Shown: positions 17,179 to 25,761 of the stretch, piece by piece
Numbering within the stretch: the first letter of the stretch is position 1
How the letters are laid out: every line of letters starts with the position of its first letter
From: Streptomyces lydicus
GTDB lineage: Bacteria > Actinomycetota > Actinomycetes > Streptomycetales > Streptomycetaceae
Assembly: GCF_001729485.1 (NCBI RefSeq)
Contig: NZ_CP017157.1
Span: 5,642,001-5,706,000, forward strand
Length of the DNA: 64,000 bases
Direction: 5' to 3'
The notes under the pieces: model-generated
Told to the model about the DNA's origin: nothing
The model's input: only the letters and a program-made list of their open reading frames with translations
The model's database searches: none
Position numbers and translations under genes: made by a program

Positions 17179-17555
17179 TCAATCCCCCGTGCGCCATGCA
17201 ATGTCAGGGATTTAATAGCACACGTCTTGGATATGCCTGGCGCTTGACCGTCCCTCGGAATGACGGCGCTGCGCGACACAGGGACTGGGCCGCGTGCCAC
17301 GGGGCTCCGAGGCATCGCAGTGGCTCGATCGCCGGGTGAGGTGTTCTCAGGCAGGGGCGGCGAAGCGCAAACAGGGCAATCCTGTCCCTTCCGGTGTTGC
17401 GCGGGCGGCGTCCGGGAACGGCTGGTGGGTCAGGTGGAGGGGCCGGGCATCCAAGTGAGAGGCGGTCGCGGTGGAGCATGCCGTCGGTGTGATCAACCGG
17501 GAGGGCGGCGAGGCGGACGTGTCAGCTACCCGGCGCGGCGACGTTCCGGGGCAGG
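17179..17555. other. intergenic region upstream of LAL regulator
   Basis: These 377 bases separate the LAL regulator (minus) from the DUF488 gene (plus) and should hold both promoters. I see no conserved frame. Apart from the AT-rich hexamer noted for the LAL gene I see no clear promoter, repeat or structured element. Confidence 0.4.
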
Positions 17556-18104
17556 ATGCGTAAGGCCGAGCTGCTCACATTCGGTCACAGCACCGCAGAC
17601 CGGGAGCAGTTGATCGACCTGCTGCAGTGGGCGAACGTGCAGTCGGTGGTCGACGTACGGATCGGGCCCGGCAGCCGGCGCAACCCGCACCTGGCCCGCA
17701 GCAGTCTCACCCACTGGATGCCGGAGGTCGGCATCAGCTACCGCTGGGAACAAGACCTGGGGGGCTTTCGCAAAGCACCGGCCGACTCCCCGGACGTCGT
17801 GTGGCGCAACGCCTCGTTCCGGGGCTACGCCACCTACATGCGTGAACCCGCATTCGTGGCCGCTCTGGATCGGCTGCTCGACGAAGCCCTGCATTCCCGG
17901 ACGACGGTGATGTGCAGCGAGGCGGTCTGGTGGCGTTGCCACCGGCGCCTGATCGCCGACTTCGCCACCGTGTCCCGGCACGCCACCGTGCACCACCTGA
18001 TGCACGACAAGCGCCTGGTGCCCCACCCACCGACCCCGGGGCTGCGGCTGCGTCCCGATGACCTGCTCGTCTACGACGACACCGCGGCCGCCGCTGCCGG
18101 CTGA
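17556..18104 (+). CDS. DUF488 family protein
   Basis: A 182-residue cytosolic protein of a widespread uncharacterised family. Family hallmarks are LTFGHSTADREQLIDLL at the N-terminus, SVVDVRIGPGSRRN (the usual 'VDVR..P.S' motif), the GISYRWEQDLGG segment and a C-terminal MCSEAVWWRCHRRLIADF, matching the conserved 'Cys-x-E...CHR' site. The conserved Cys and His suggest a metal or redox role, but the biochemical function is not known. The start MRKAELLTFGH at 17556 is preceded by GGGGCAGG. The gene is monocistronic, with convergent neighbour 47 bases away. Confidence 0.85.
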   Translation: MRKAELLTFGHSTADREQLIDLLQWANVQSVVDVRIGPGSRRNPHLARSSLTHWMPEVGISYRWEQDLGGFRKAPADSPDVVWRNASFRGYATYMREPAFVAALDRLLDEALHSRTTVMCSEAVWWRCHRRLIADFATVSRHATVHHLMHDKRLVPHPPTPGLRLRPDDLLVYDDTAAAAAG

Positions 18105-18151
18105 ACGACCGGTCCGCCGCTCGACGGTCGACAGCTGCCCGAGCCGAGCGC

Positions 18152-18766
18152 TCAGTCGAAGCGCAGGTCGGAGAGTTTCCTCTTGGAGAAGGTGGGATCG
18201 TCCTCGGGCACGGGATGAGTTGCTCCGGCAGCCAGGATCGACGCCATCTCCCGGCCTGCGCGGCGTATGCGTGCCGGCAGACCGTCCGTGTGCGCGTCGC
18301 TGCCTGATCCCCAGTCCTCCGACGCCGCGTACACGCCGGTCGGGAGGACCATGGTCCGCAGGTAGACGAAGAGCGGGCGCAGCGCGTGATCCAGGACAAG
18401 CGAGTGGCGGGGCGTACCGCCCGTCGCCCCGATCAGGACCGGCTTGCCCGTGAGGGCACCCGGATCGATCAGGTCGAAGAAGGACTTGAACAGTCCGCTG
18501 TACGAGGCGCTGAACACCGGTGTCACGGCGACCAGGCCGTCGGCGCTCGTCATCGCTTCGATCGCGTCGGCCAGCTGCGGTGGGGGAAAACCGGTGACGA
18601 GGTTGTTGGCGATGGCGACAGCCAGGCCGCGCAACTCGATGACCTCCACTTCCGCCTTGTGGCCCTGGTCGGCGAGTTCGTCACGGACCGCGTCGGTGAG
18701 ACGGTCGGCCAGCAGGCGGGTGGACGAGGGGGTGCTCAGACCCGCGGACACCACGACGAGCTTCAT
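18152..18766 (-). CDS. NADPH-dependent FMN reductase, LLM partner (CE1759 family)
   Basis: A 204-residue flavodoxin-fold reductase. Signature segments are VVSAGLSTPSSTRLLADRL (phosphate loop for FMN), TPVFSASYSGLFKSFFDL and LIGATGGTPRHSL. It supplies reduced FMN. The ATG at 18766 overlaps the stop of the upstream luciferase-like gene by four bases (ATGA), so the two are translationally coupled. This pairing is the known CE1758/CE1759 'LLM duo' of actinobacteria, in which the monooxygenase uses FMNH2 made by the reductase. Confidence 0.88.
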   Translation of the reverse strand: MKLVVVSAGLSTPSSTRLLADRLTDAVRDELADQGHKAEVEVIELRGLAVAIANNLVTGFPPPQLADAIEAMTSADGLVAVTPVFSASYSGLFKSFFDLIDPGALTGKPVLIGATGGTPRHSLVLDHALRPLFVYLRTMVLPTGVYAASEDWGSGSDAHTDGLPARIRRAGREMASILAAGATHPVPEDDPTFSKRKLSDLRFD

Positions 18767-19866
18767 GCGACGTTCCCTCCTTCCGAAGGTGCTCCCGAAC
18801 CGGCGGCGAGCAGGGACCGGTGGGTCGGCGCGTCCGGCACCTCGGCCGACCGCCCGTTGGCGAACTCCTTGCGCAGGACCGGTACGACCTCCTCGCCGAG
18901 CAGGTCGAGCTGCTCCAGAACGGTCTTCAGTGGCAGCCCGGCGTGGTCCATCAGGAACAGCTGGCGCTGGTAGTCGCCGGCGTACTCGCGGAAGGCCAGG
19001 GTCTCCTCGATGACCTGCTGCGGGGAGCCGACGGTCAGCGGGGTCTGGGCGGTGAAGTCCTCCAGGGAGGGCCCGTGGCCGTACACCGGTGCGTTGTCGA
19101 AGTACGGCCGGAACTCGCGCACGGCCTCCTGCGAACTCCTCCGCATGAAGACCTGGCCGCCGAGCCCGACGATCGCCTGCTCGGGCGTGCCGTGGCCGTG
19201 GTGGGCGTACCGGGTCCGGTACAGCTCGACCATCCGCTTGGTGTGGTCGGCGGGCCAGAAGATGTTGTTGTGGAAGAAGCCGTCCCCGTAGTACGCGGCC
19301 TGTTCGGCGATCTCCGGCGAGCGGATGGAGCCGTGCCAGACGAAGGGCGGTACGCCGTCCAGCGGGCGCGGGGTGGAGGTGAAGCCCTGCAGCGGGGTGC
19401 GGAACTTCCCCTCCCAGTCGACGACGTCCTCGCGCCACAGCCGGTGCAGCAGGGCGTAGTTCTCGAGGGCGATGTTGATGCCCTGCCGGATGTCCTGACC
19501 GAACCAGGGATAGACCGGCCCGGTGTTGCCGCGCCCCATCATCACGTCGACCCGGCCGTCCGCGAGGTGCTGGAGCATCGCGAAGTCCTCCGCGATCTTC
19601 ACCGGGTCATTGGTGGTGATCAGAGTGGTGGCGGTGGAGAGGACCAGCTTCTCGGTCCGCGCGGCGATGTACCCGAGCATCGTGGTCGGCGAGGACGGCA
19701 CGAACGGCGGGTTGTGGTGCTCGCCGGTGGCGAAGACGTCCAGACCGACCTCCTCCGCCTTCAGGGCGATGGCGACCATGGCTTTGATGCGGTCGCGCTC
19801 GGTCGGCGTTCGGCCCGTGGTGGGGTCCGGCGTGACGTCGCCGACCGTGAAGATTCCGAACTGCAA
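18763..19866 (-). CDS. luciferase-like (LLM) FMN-dependent monooxygenase, CE1758 family
   Basis: A 367-residue TIM-barrel flavin monooxygenase. Visible family features are QFGIFTVGDVTPDPTTGRTP at the N-terminus, the GEHHNPPFVPSSP loop, TTLITTNDPVKIAEDFAMLQHLADGRVDVMMGRGN and the C-terminal TVGSPQQVIEETLAF. The start is taken at the TTG at 19866, which has GGAGG four bases upstream and places LQFGIF at the N-terminus as in homologues; a farther start at 19929 lacks these. It is coupled to the FMN reductase downstream. The organic substrate, perhaps a sulfonate or an aldehyde, is unknown. Confidence 0.87.
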   Translation of the reverse strand: MQFGIFTVGDVTPDPTTGRTPTERDRIKAMVAIALKAEEVGLDVFATGEHHNPPFVPSSPTTMLGYIAARTEKLVLSTATTLITTNDPVKIAEDFAMLQHLADGRVDVMMGRGNTGPVYPWFGQDIRQGINIALENYALLHRLWREDVVDWEGKFRTPLQGFTSTPRPLDGVPPFVWHGSIRSPEIAEQAAYYGDGFFHNNIFWPADHTKRMVELYRTRYAHHGHGTPEQAIVGLGGQVFMRRSSQEAVREFRPYFDNAPVYGHGPSLEDFTAQTPLTVGSPQQVIEETLAFREYAGDYQRQLFLMDHAGLPLKTVLEQLDLLGEEVVPVLRKEFANGRSAEVPDAPTHRSLLAAGSGAPSEGGNVA

Positions 19867-20202
19867 GGTTCCTCCAGTTATCAGGTGATTGAGTGGGTTT
19901 CGAACAGTTGAAGTCCGTTGCGAGGTCATCGCGTCCGTGACGGCCGCTAGGCGTCCTCGCCGCCTCAGGTGAGGTGCCGCAGCAGCGCGGCGACCTCCCG
20001 GTGGTGCCTCACCGGGAGGTCGTACGACCGGATCCGCCGGCCGGGGTGAGGGCGACGGGCTTCGCTCTTCGCTGCGTCGTATGCGGACGGCCGGCGTTGT
20101 GCGGGAGCGCCGATCAGAGCCAGGTACCCCGTCACGTGGGCCCGACGGTCCGAGGCCGCAGCCAGTCCTCAGGCGCGCACAGTTCTCAGCCGCGCACAGT
20201 CC
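19867..20202. other. intergenic region between dps and the LLM gene
   Basis: This 336-base stretch contains the likely dps terminator (19991-20022), two of the three 17-base repeat units that start at 20163, and presumably the promoter of the LLM/FMN-reductase operon. No coding frame is convincing. Confidence 0.45.
19991..20022 (-). terminator. hairpin downstream of dps
   Basis: Thirteen-base perfect arms (cgacctcccggtg at 19991-20003 and its complement at 20010-20022) enclose a 6-base loop. On the minus strand this lies about 180 bases after the dps stop and before the LLM operon, so it probably insulates the two. Confidence 0.55.
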
Positions 20203-20213
20203 TCAGGCGCGGA
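20163..20213. repeat. three tandem 17-base repeats across the dps stop codon
   Basis: The units cagtcctcaggcgcgca (20163-20179), cagttctcagccgcgca (20180-20196) and cagtcctcaggcgcgga (20197-20213) follow each other without gap. Units 1 and 3 differ at one base; unit 2 differs at two or three. The third unit contains the last codons and stop of dps, so the array looks like duplication of the gene's 3' end. Confidence 0.7.
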
Positions 20214-20781
20214 CCAATGGTGTGTCGACCAGGTGCTCGGCCAGGAACCACGCCTGCCGTTCGCCGGTCCGGATCACCTGGGAGACCAACAGGTCGACGG
20301 TGCCGTCGTCACCGTACTCGGCCGTCCGGGCGGCGGCGTCGTGGGCGTCGATGAGGATGGTCTCGTGGGCCTCCAGCAGCCGGGACAGCATGGCCGGCAC
20401 CTCTTCCACGCCGTCCGGGGGGCGCGGGATCGACGTGATCTCGACGACGTGCCGGGGATCTCCCACCGCGACGCCGCCCAAGGACTGGACGCGTTCGGCG
20501 AGGGTGTCGATGATGTCGAGCTGTTCGCCCGCGTGCTTGTCCAGGACCAGGTGCAGCTGGTAGAAGGTCGCCCCGCGCATCAGCCAGTGGTGCTTCTTGT
20601 AGAGGCCGTAGAGGATCTGCGTGTCCGCGAGGACCTTGTTCATGCGCTGGCAGGAGTACATCCGCGCCTCGTAGGACAGGGCGACCGGGAACTGCTTGAC
20701 GGTCCCGAACTCTTGGATCACCTCGCCCTTCTGATGCAGCCAGGGCTGACTGCCGTGTACGGATGGGGAGTTGCTGGTCAT
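20203..20781 (-). CDS. dps: Dps-family DNA-binding ferritin
   Basis: A 192-residue ferritin-like protein that binds DNA and oxidises iron with hydrogen peroxide. The helical bundle carries the ferroxidase ligands in the form KKHHWLMRGATFYQLHLVLDKHAGEQLDIID, matching the Dps 'HW....F..LH......E..D..D' pattern, and ends in an extended tail. The ATG at 20781 has AGGAGG at the right distance. A GGGTAC hexamer on the minus strand at 20811-20816 fits the -10 of streptomycete SigB-type stress promoters, which control dps genes in this genus, but the -35 match is imperfect. It is divergent from the disulfide oxidoreductase gene. Confidence 0.9.
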   Translation of the reverse strand: MTSNSPSVHGSQPWLHQKGEVIQEFGTVKQFPVALSYEARMYSCQRMNKVLADTQILYGLYKKHHWLMRGATFYQLHLVLDKHAGEQLDIIDTLAERVQSLGGVAVGDPRHVVEITSIPRPPDGVEEVPAMLSRLLEAHETILIDAHDAAARTAEYGDDGTVDLLVSQVIRTGERQAWFLAEHLVDTPLVRA

Positions 20782-20810
20782 GTTCCGCCTCCTGCGGTGC
20801 CGTGCTGTGT

Positions 20811-20816
20811 GTACCC
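20811..20816 (-). promoter_or_regulatory. possible stress-sigma -10 element for dps
   Basis: The minus strand reads GGGTAC here, 30 bases before the dps ATG. Streptomyces SigB-group promoters have GGGTAC/T at -10 with GNNT about 15 bases upstream. The upstream tetranucleotide here (AGGT) matches only partly. Confidence 0.35.
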
Positions 20817-21019
20817 CGGTGACGCTAGGTACCTGGTCGGGGGGCCTCTTGACCGGCAGCGCATGCGGTGGTGCCCGCCAGCGCACTGCGCCCGGTCCTT
20901 GTCCAGGGCGTTCGCTCTCGGGCAAGCCTCTGTGCGCCGGCGGACTCGGACCGGCGTCAGGCCGCTCTAGCGTCAGCGGGACAGTCCATGCCCGGAGAAC
21001 GGGCGGAACGAGGAGAGGC

Positions 21020-22387
21020 ATGAGCGCGATCGAGCAGGCGGATGTGGTGGTCCTCGGGCTGGGACCGGGCGGCGAGTACGTCGCCGGCACACTGGCCGAA
21101 GCGGGACTGGACGTGGTGGGGGTCGAGGCGGAACTCGTCGGAGGCGAGTGTCCGTACTGGGCATGCGTGCCCACCAAGATGATGGTCCGCGCCGGGAACC
21201 TGCTCGCCGAGGCGGGCCGGGTTTCCGCCCTCGCCGGTGAGGCGGTGGTGACTCCGGACTGGGCCAGGGTCGCCGGACGGATCCGCGAGGAGGCCACTGC
21301 CGACTGGAACGACCAGGTGGCCGCGGACCGCTTCACGGCGAAGGGCGGTCGGCTCGTCCGGGGGACGGGGCGCCTCGCCGGGCCGCGCCGGGTGACGGTC
21401 GGTGACCGTACCTTCGAGGCCCGGCGCGGTGTCGTGCTGGCCACCGGTACCCGGCCCCGGATCACACCGGTGCCGGGTCTGGACGGAACGCCGTACTGGA
21501 CCAACCGGGACGCCATGACCGCGAAGGAACTACCGGCGTCCATGGTGGTGCTCGGCGGAGGGGCCATCGGCGTCGAACTCGCCCAGGTCTTCGCCCGCTT
21601 CAAGTGCGCGGTCACGGTGATCGAGGGGCAGGACCGGCTGCTTGCTCAGGAGGAGCCCGAAGCCGGGGAGCTTGCCGCGGACGCGCTGCGCGCGGACGGT
21701 GTCACCGTCCTCACGGGCACGCGGGTGCGCCAGATCAGCCATGCCGGCACCGAATTCACCGTGCGCCTTGAGGGCGAGGGACAGCCGCTGACTGCCGAAC
21801 GGCTCCTGGTCGCCACCGGACGCCACGCCGACCTGACCCCGCTGGCGGTCGACACCGTGGGACTCGACCCGTCAGCGCAATCCGTTCGCACGGATGGGCA
21901 GATGCGGGCCGGGGAGGGACTGTGGGCAGTCGGCGACATCACCGGTCGGGGCTCGTTCACCCATGTGTCGATGTACCAGGCGGAGATCGCCGTCCGGGAC
22001 ATCCTCGGGCAGGCCGGTCCGGACGCCGACTATCGGGCGCTGCCCCGCGTCACCTTCACCGATCCGGAGATCGGAGCCGTGGGGCTGACGGAGCGACAGG
22101 CGCGCGAACAGGGCCTGCGCGTGCGCACCAGCGTGGTGGCCGTCGCTTCCTCCACCCGCGGCTGGATCCACGGACCGGGCAACGAGGGATTCATCAAGCT
22201 CGTCGAAGATGCCGACCGGGGCGTGCTGATCGGTGCGACCTCGGCGGGGCCGGCGGGCGGCGAGGTGCTGCACGGGCTGAACGTGGCCGTCCATGCCGAG
22301 GTCCCCGTCGACCGGCTGCAACACATGATCTACGCCTACCCCACCGTCCACCGGACCATCGAGGCGGCCCTGGGAGCCCTCCGCTGA
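21020..22387 (+). CDS. FAD-dependent pyridine nucleotide-disulfide oxidoreductase (Lpd/MerA-like)
   Basis: A 455-residue class I disulfide reductase. The FAD loop is VVLGLGPGGEYVAG, the redox-active disulfide is GGECPYWACVPTK (two Cys four residues apart), the NAD(P) loop is VVLGGGAIGVELAQ and a second FAD motif is GLWAVGDITG. The C-terminal dimer interface has YAYPTVHRTIEAAL with the His-Glu dyad. The CPYWAC form differs from the CLNVGC of true dihydrolipoamide and mercuric reductases, so this belongs to a less studied actinobacterial branch. No mer or 2-oxoacid dehydrogenase genes are near. AGGAG precedes the ATG at 21020. LtrA follows after 50 bases, probably in one operon; dps is divergent. 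Confidence 0.88.
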   Translation: MSAIEQADVVVLGLGPGGEYVAGTLAEAGLDVVGVEAELVGGECPYWACVPTKMMVRAGNLLAEAGRVSALAGEAVVTPDWARVAGRIREEATADWNDQVAADRFTAKGGRLVRGTGRLAGPRRVTVGDRTFEARRGVVLATGTRPRITPVPGLDGTPYWTNRDAMTAKELPASMVVLGGGAIGVELAQVFARFKCAVTVIEGQDRLLAQEEPEAGELAADALRADGVTVLTGTRVRQISHAGTEFTVRLEGEGQPLTAERLLVATGRHADLTPLAVDTVGLDPSAQSVRTDGQMRAGEGLWAVGDITGRGSFTHVSMYQAEIAVRDILGQAGPDADYRALPRVTFTDPEIGAVGLTERQAREQGLRVRTSVVAVASSTRGWIHGPGNEGFIKLVEDADRGVLIGATSAGPAGGEVLHGLNVAVHAEVPVDRLQHMIYAYPTVHRTIEAALGALR

Positions 22388-22437
22388 ACCGCACCCCGAC
22401 CACGCAGGCGGACCCGGGTGCCAGGCGGTGGCGCACC

Positions 22438-23565
22438 ATGGTGGGCCGCAATCCCGGCGAGCCGCACCGGACCGCCACCTCGTTGGAGCTCTTCTTCGAC
22501 CTGTGTTTCGTCGTCGCGGTGGCGCAGGCGTCCACGAGTCTGCACGGGGCGCTGGCGGAGGGGGACTACGCCGGCGGTGCGCTGCGCTTCGCGCTGGTCT
22601 TCTTCACCATCTGGTGGGCGTGGATGAACTTCACCTGGTTCGCCTCCGCCTATGACCCGGACGATGTCGCGTACCGGCTGACGGTGCTGGTGCAGATCAC
22701 GGGCTCACTCGTCCTCGCCGCCGGTGTGCGCCGCGCGTTCGAGGACGGGGATCTGCAGATCATCACGCTCGGGTACGTCGTGCTGCGGACGACCTTGGCC
22801 GCGCTGTGGCTGCGTGCCGCGTTGTCCGATCCCGCCCGGCGGCGGACCACGCTGCGCTTCGCCACGGGGGTGATGTCGTGTCAGCTCGGCTGGGTGGGGT
22901 TGCTCTTCGTCCCGGATCCGGTGCGGCTGCCGGGCATCGTGGTGATGATCGTGGCCGAGGTGTCCGTGCCGGTGTGGGCGCAGTCCGCCGGGATGACGCC
23001 CTGGCATCCTCGCCACATCGCCGAGCGCTACGAGCTGTTCACCCTCATCGTCCTCGGCGAGTGCGTCGCGGCCGCCACCGTCGCCGTCCGCGGCGCCTTC
23101 GACCGGCATCACGGCACCGGTTCGCTGTACGCGCTGGCGGCGGGCGGGCTGCTCGTGGCCTACGCCATGTGGTGGCTGTACTTCACCAGACCCGCGCACA
23201 CGCTGCTCGCCACGACGCACCAGGCGCATCGCAGGAGATTCTCCTGGGCCTACGGCCACTACCTGATCTTCGCCTCGGCGACCGCGGAGGGCGCCGGCCT
23301 GGCCGCGTACGCCGATCACGTCACGCACCGCGCCGAAGCCTCGTCGATTGCTGCCGGCGCCGCGGTCACCGTTCCGGCGGCCGTTTTCCTGATCACGGTC
23401 TGGGTCGTGCACCTGCGGCCACACCAAAGGAGCCTGGCCGAGCGGATTCCGTTCCCCCTCGCCGCGGTCGGTGTCCTGATGGCCGCCTGGTCCCCGGCAC
23501 CCGCGCTGGTCGCCGGTGTGCTGCTGGCGGGTCTGGTCGGGTGGGTGACGATGCCGCGTCGGTGA
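22438..23565 (+). CDS. low temperature requirement protein A (LtrA) family membrane protein
   Basis: A 375-residue polytopic membrane protein. The LtrA hallmark EPHRTATSLELFFDLCFVVAVAQ is at residues 8-30, followed by about ten hydrophobic segments and the conserved HIAERYELFTLIVLGECV and RRFSWAYGHYLIF motifs. The family was named from a Listeria gene needed for cold growth; the molecular role is unknown. The ATG at 22438 is used because homologues start just before this motif, although its ribosome-binding site is weak. It probably shares an operon with the disulfide reductase. Confidence 0.87.
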   Translation: MVGRNPGEPHRTATSLELFFDLCFVVAVAQASTSLHGALAEGDYAGGALRFALVFFTIWWAWMNFTWFASAYDPDDVAYRLTVLVQITGSLVLAAGVRRAFEDGDLQIITLGYVVLRTTLAALWLRAALSDPARRRTTLRFATGVMSCQLGWVGLLFVPDPVRLPGIVVMIVAEVSVPVWAQSAGMTPWHPRHIAERYELFTLIVLGECVAAATVAVRGAFDRHHGTGSLYALAAGGLLVAYAMWWLYFTRPAHTLLATTHQAHRRRFSWAYGHYLIFASATAEGAGLAAYADHVTHRAEASSIAAGAAVTVPAAVFLITVWVVHLRPHQRSLAERIPFPLAAVGVLMAAWSPAPALVAGVLLAGLVGWVTMPRR

Positions 23566-23619
23566 CCAGGTCGCGCGGCGGGGCCGGGGCACAGCCGGTC
23601 GTCGGGCCCGCGGGGGCGG

Positions 23620-24396
23620 TCAGGTTGCCGGCGCGAAGGCGGTGATGGCGTCGACGAGGTCGGCCGGGGCTTCCAGCGGGATCAGGTGACCGGTGTGCGG
23701 GACCACCACGAAGTCGGCTCGGGAGAGGTAGGGCACCAGGTTGTCGCGGAGCACGCCGACGGGCTCCACCTGGTCGTGCTCTCCGGCGACTACGAGAGCG
23801 GGCACGCTGACCATGCGCGTGTGCTCGGTGATGTCCTGCGCGATGCCGCGCAGCGGCCACTCGGTGCGGGCGGCGTCGGTGACGGACCGCGAATCGGTCA
23901 CGATCTGCGCCTTGACCGGAGCGGGCAGCTCGGTCGCGGTGAGGACGTGGTCCCGTGCCCCGGCCACGGACTCGGCGGAGTCGTAGGCGTGCGACAGGGC
24001 TTCCTGGTACTCGGGAGTGACCTGTGCGGCGGGCCTCGCCGGGCCGGAGCCGACGAGAACGATGCCGCGCAGGCCGGCGGGCCGGGTGGCCGCGACCAGC
24101 TGTGCGACCTTACCCCCCATCGAATGCCCCACCAGGACGTAGTCGGTGACCCCCGCATCCGCGAGCACGGCGAGCGTGTCGTCGGCGAGCTGACCGAGCG
24201 TATAGGGACCGGGCAGAGCGCTCGACCGGCTCCACCCGCGGAAGTCGACCGTGAGCACGTCACGGCCCGCCAGGCGGTCGACGACGAGGTCCCAGGTGCG
24301 GGCAGAACCACCCCAATAGTGCAGGAACACCAGGGTCGGCTCGGTCCCCGGCCGATGGTCGTAAGCGGGCAGTAGCGTCTGCTGCGTCGTGTTCAT
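23620..24396 (-). CDS. alpha/beta hydrolase
   Basis: A 258-residue cytosolic hydrolase. It shows LVFLHYWGGSARTWD with the oxyanion region, VDFRGWSRSSAL, the nucleophile elbow VGHSMGGKV with Ser92, an acid in VAGEHDQVEP and the catalytic His in HTGHLIPLEAP. The ATG at 24396 gives MNTTQQTLLPAYDHRPG. The substrate is unknown. It is divergent from an AraC-family gene 111 bases away, a common arrangement for a regulator and its target enzyme. Confidence 0.85.
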   Translation of the reverse strand: MNTTQQTLLPAYDHRPGTEPTLVFLHYWGGSARTWDLVVDRLAGRDVLTVDFRGWSRSSALPGPYTLGQLADDTLAVLADAGVTDYVLVGHSMGGKVAQLVAATRPAGLRGIVLVGSGPARPAAQVTPEYQEALSHAYDSAESVAGARDHVLTATELPAPVKAQIVTDSRSVTDAARTEWPLRGIAQDITEHTRMVSVPALVVAGEHDQVEPVGVLRDNLVPYLSRADFVVVPHTGHLIPLEAPADLVDAITAFAPAT

Positions 24397-24507
24397 GATG
24401 GCTCTTCCGGTCGATGCTCCAGGCGATTGCCCTGTGTATTCATTGAAACTTCGGCACCCGGACGGGTCATCGGCGTGACTGGTCGTCCGATGGTGAAAAC
24501 TGGACAC

Positions 24508-25335
24508 GTGAGCGTGATCCGGCAGATGACCTACCAGCCCGCGGGACGCCCCGCCGCCTCGGTCGAGACGATGACGTTCGGCCGCCTTCGCGAGCTGAAC
24601 GACGGCGGCACGCAGCGCGCCGACTTCCACGTCCTTGCCGTCATCGACGCCGGACCCGGCTCCGTCACGGTCGATTTCCACCTCCACCCGCTCCAAGATC
24701 GGTCCGCGGTGTGGATTCCCCCCGGCGCGGTGCACCGGTGGGACGACATCGCCGAAGTGGCCGGGCACCTCGTGCTGTTCGTGCCGACCGCGCCGGTCAC
24801 CCACACCACCCGAGAACTCGTCGCCTCCCCGGACCCGGCCGCGCACTGGAGCATCCCCGACGCCGACTGGCCCTTCGTCGACGCGGCGCGCAGCCATCTC
24901 CTCCTCGAAGCATCCGCCCCACCCGGTGACTCCTCGACGGAGCTGCCCGAAATCCTGCTTTCCGCGCTCATCACCCGGCTGCACCCACCGCACGCCGAAG
25001 CACGGCTCACCCATCCGGTGTTCCGGTTGTTCCGCTCCAGCGTCGAAGCGCACTTCCGGCAACACCACGACGCCGGCCACTACGCCCGTGCGCTGGGGTA
25101 CGCGCCCCGCACCCTCTCACGAGCGGTGCAGCAGGCCACCGGCCGCACCGCGAAGGCGTACCTCGTCGAACGGATCACCCTGGAAGCCAAACGGCTCCTC
25201 GCACACGACCGCCTCACCGCCGCCCGCTGTGCCGACATCCTCGGCTTCTCCGACGCATCCAACTTCTCGGTGTTCTTCCACAAGGCCACCGGCAAACGCC
25301 CGGGCGCGTGGCAGGCGACGGTGTCCGCCGAGTGA
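24508..25335 (+). CDS. AraC-family transcriptional regulator
   Basis: About 275 residues. The N-terminal half is a cupin-like ligand domain (HVLAVIDAGPGSVTVDFHLH, WIPPGAVHRWDD). The C-terminal 90 residues are the double HTH: ALGYAPRTLSRAVQQATGRTAKAYLVERI and the second helix pair CADILGFSDASNFSVFFHKATGKRPGAW. I place the start at GTG 24508 (VSVIRQMTYQPAG); ATG 24490 in the same frame is possible and neither has a strong ribosome-binding site. It is divergent from the alpha/beta hydrolase, which it may control. Confidence 0.87.
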   Translation: MSVIRQMTYQPAGRPAASVETMTFGRLRELNDGGTQRADFHVLAVIDAGPGSVTVDFHLHPLQDRSAVWIPPGAVHRWDDIAEVAGHLVLFVPTAPVTHTTRELVASPDPAAHWSIPDADWPFVDAARSHLLLEASAPPGDSSTELPEILLSALITRLHPPHAEARLTHPVFRLFRSSVEAHFRQHHDAGHYARALGYAPRTLSRAVQQATGRTAKAYLVERITLEAKRLLAHDRLTAARCADILGFSDASNFSVFFHKATGKRPGAWQATVSAE

Positions 25336-25363
25336 GGAGGTGCCCACAAGCACACGCACTTCT

Positions 25364-25395
25364 GTGATCACGTGCCGTCACAACCCCGTGATCAC
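25364..25395. promoter_or_regulatory. paired GTGATCAC palindromes
   Basis: Two copies of the 8-base palindrome gtgatcac lie at 25364-25371 and 25388-25395, 24 bases centre to centre. With the flanking G and C they also form a larger inverted repeat with 9-base arms. The site starts 29 bases after the AraC stop. It could be a hairpin or a paired operator. Confidence 0.4.
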
Positions 25396-25521
25396 CGGAA
25401 CTCCGCGCTCGCCTCTCCGTATCGGTGCGCCACCGTGCCCACCCGCGCGACCTCCGAGCCGCACGGACGGCGCAAATTGCCCACGAGCGCACGGGAGTTG
25501 ACCTCACAGCGCGCGCGGAGA

Positions 25522-25557
25522 GGCAGTGCACTGTCGGAACGTATCCAGTGCACTGCC
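25522..25557. promoter_or_regulatory. paired CAGTGCACTG palindromes, operator-like
   Basis: Two copies of the 10-base palindrome cagtgcactg occur at 25524-25533 and 25546-25555, 22 bases apart (two helical turns), and with flanking bases form 12-base inverted arms. The first copy begins 21 bases after a TTGACC hexamer, which would place it near the transcription start. The arrangement fits cooperative binding of a dimeric repressor controlling the amidohydrolase. Confidence 0.5.
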
Positions 25558-25761
25558 GGGATACCCGGACGCTTTGCCGCGAAATACCTTGGCGGCGCAG
25601 CAGTCGAGGGCCGCCGGGTCCCGACCCGTGTGTCGCACGGTCACCCGGAACGCGCGCGGTGATGGCGCATGCCCCGATTCTTCCCGCCCGCCGCTGCCGA
25701 CGCACGCGGACGTTGATGCACATGCGTCGACGTCGTTCATCCAGCAGGAGGTTGTCGCAAG

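Larger units (their letters stand above)
25336..25761. other. regulatory intergenic region before the amidohydrolase
   Basis: This 426-base stretch has no credible gene but contains two pairs of short perfect palindromes (listed separately at 25364-25395 and 25522-25557). TTGACC at 25498-25503 precedes the second pair and could be a -35 element. The amidohydrolase start follows an AGGAGG. Confidence 0.5.
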
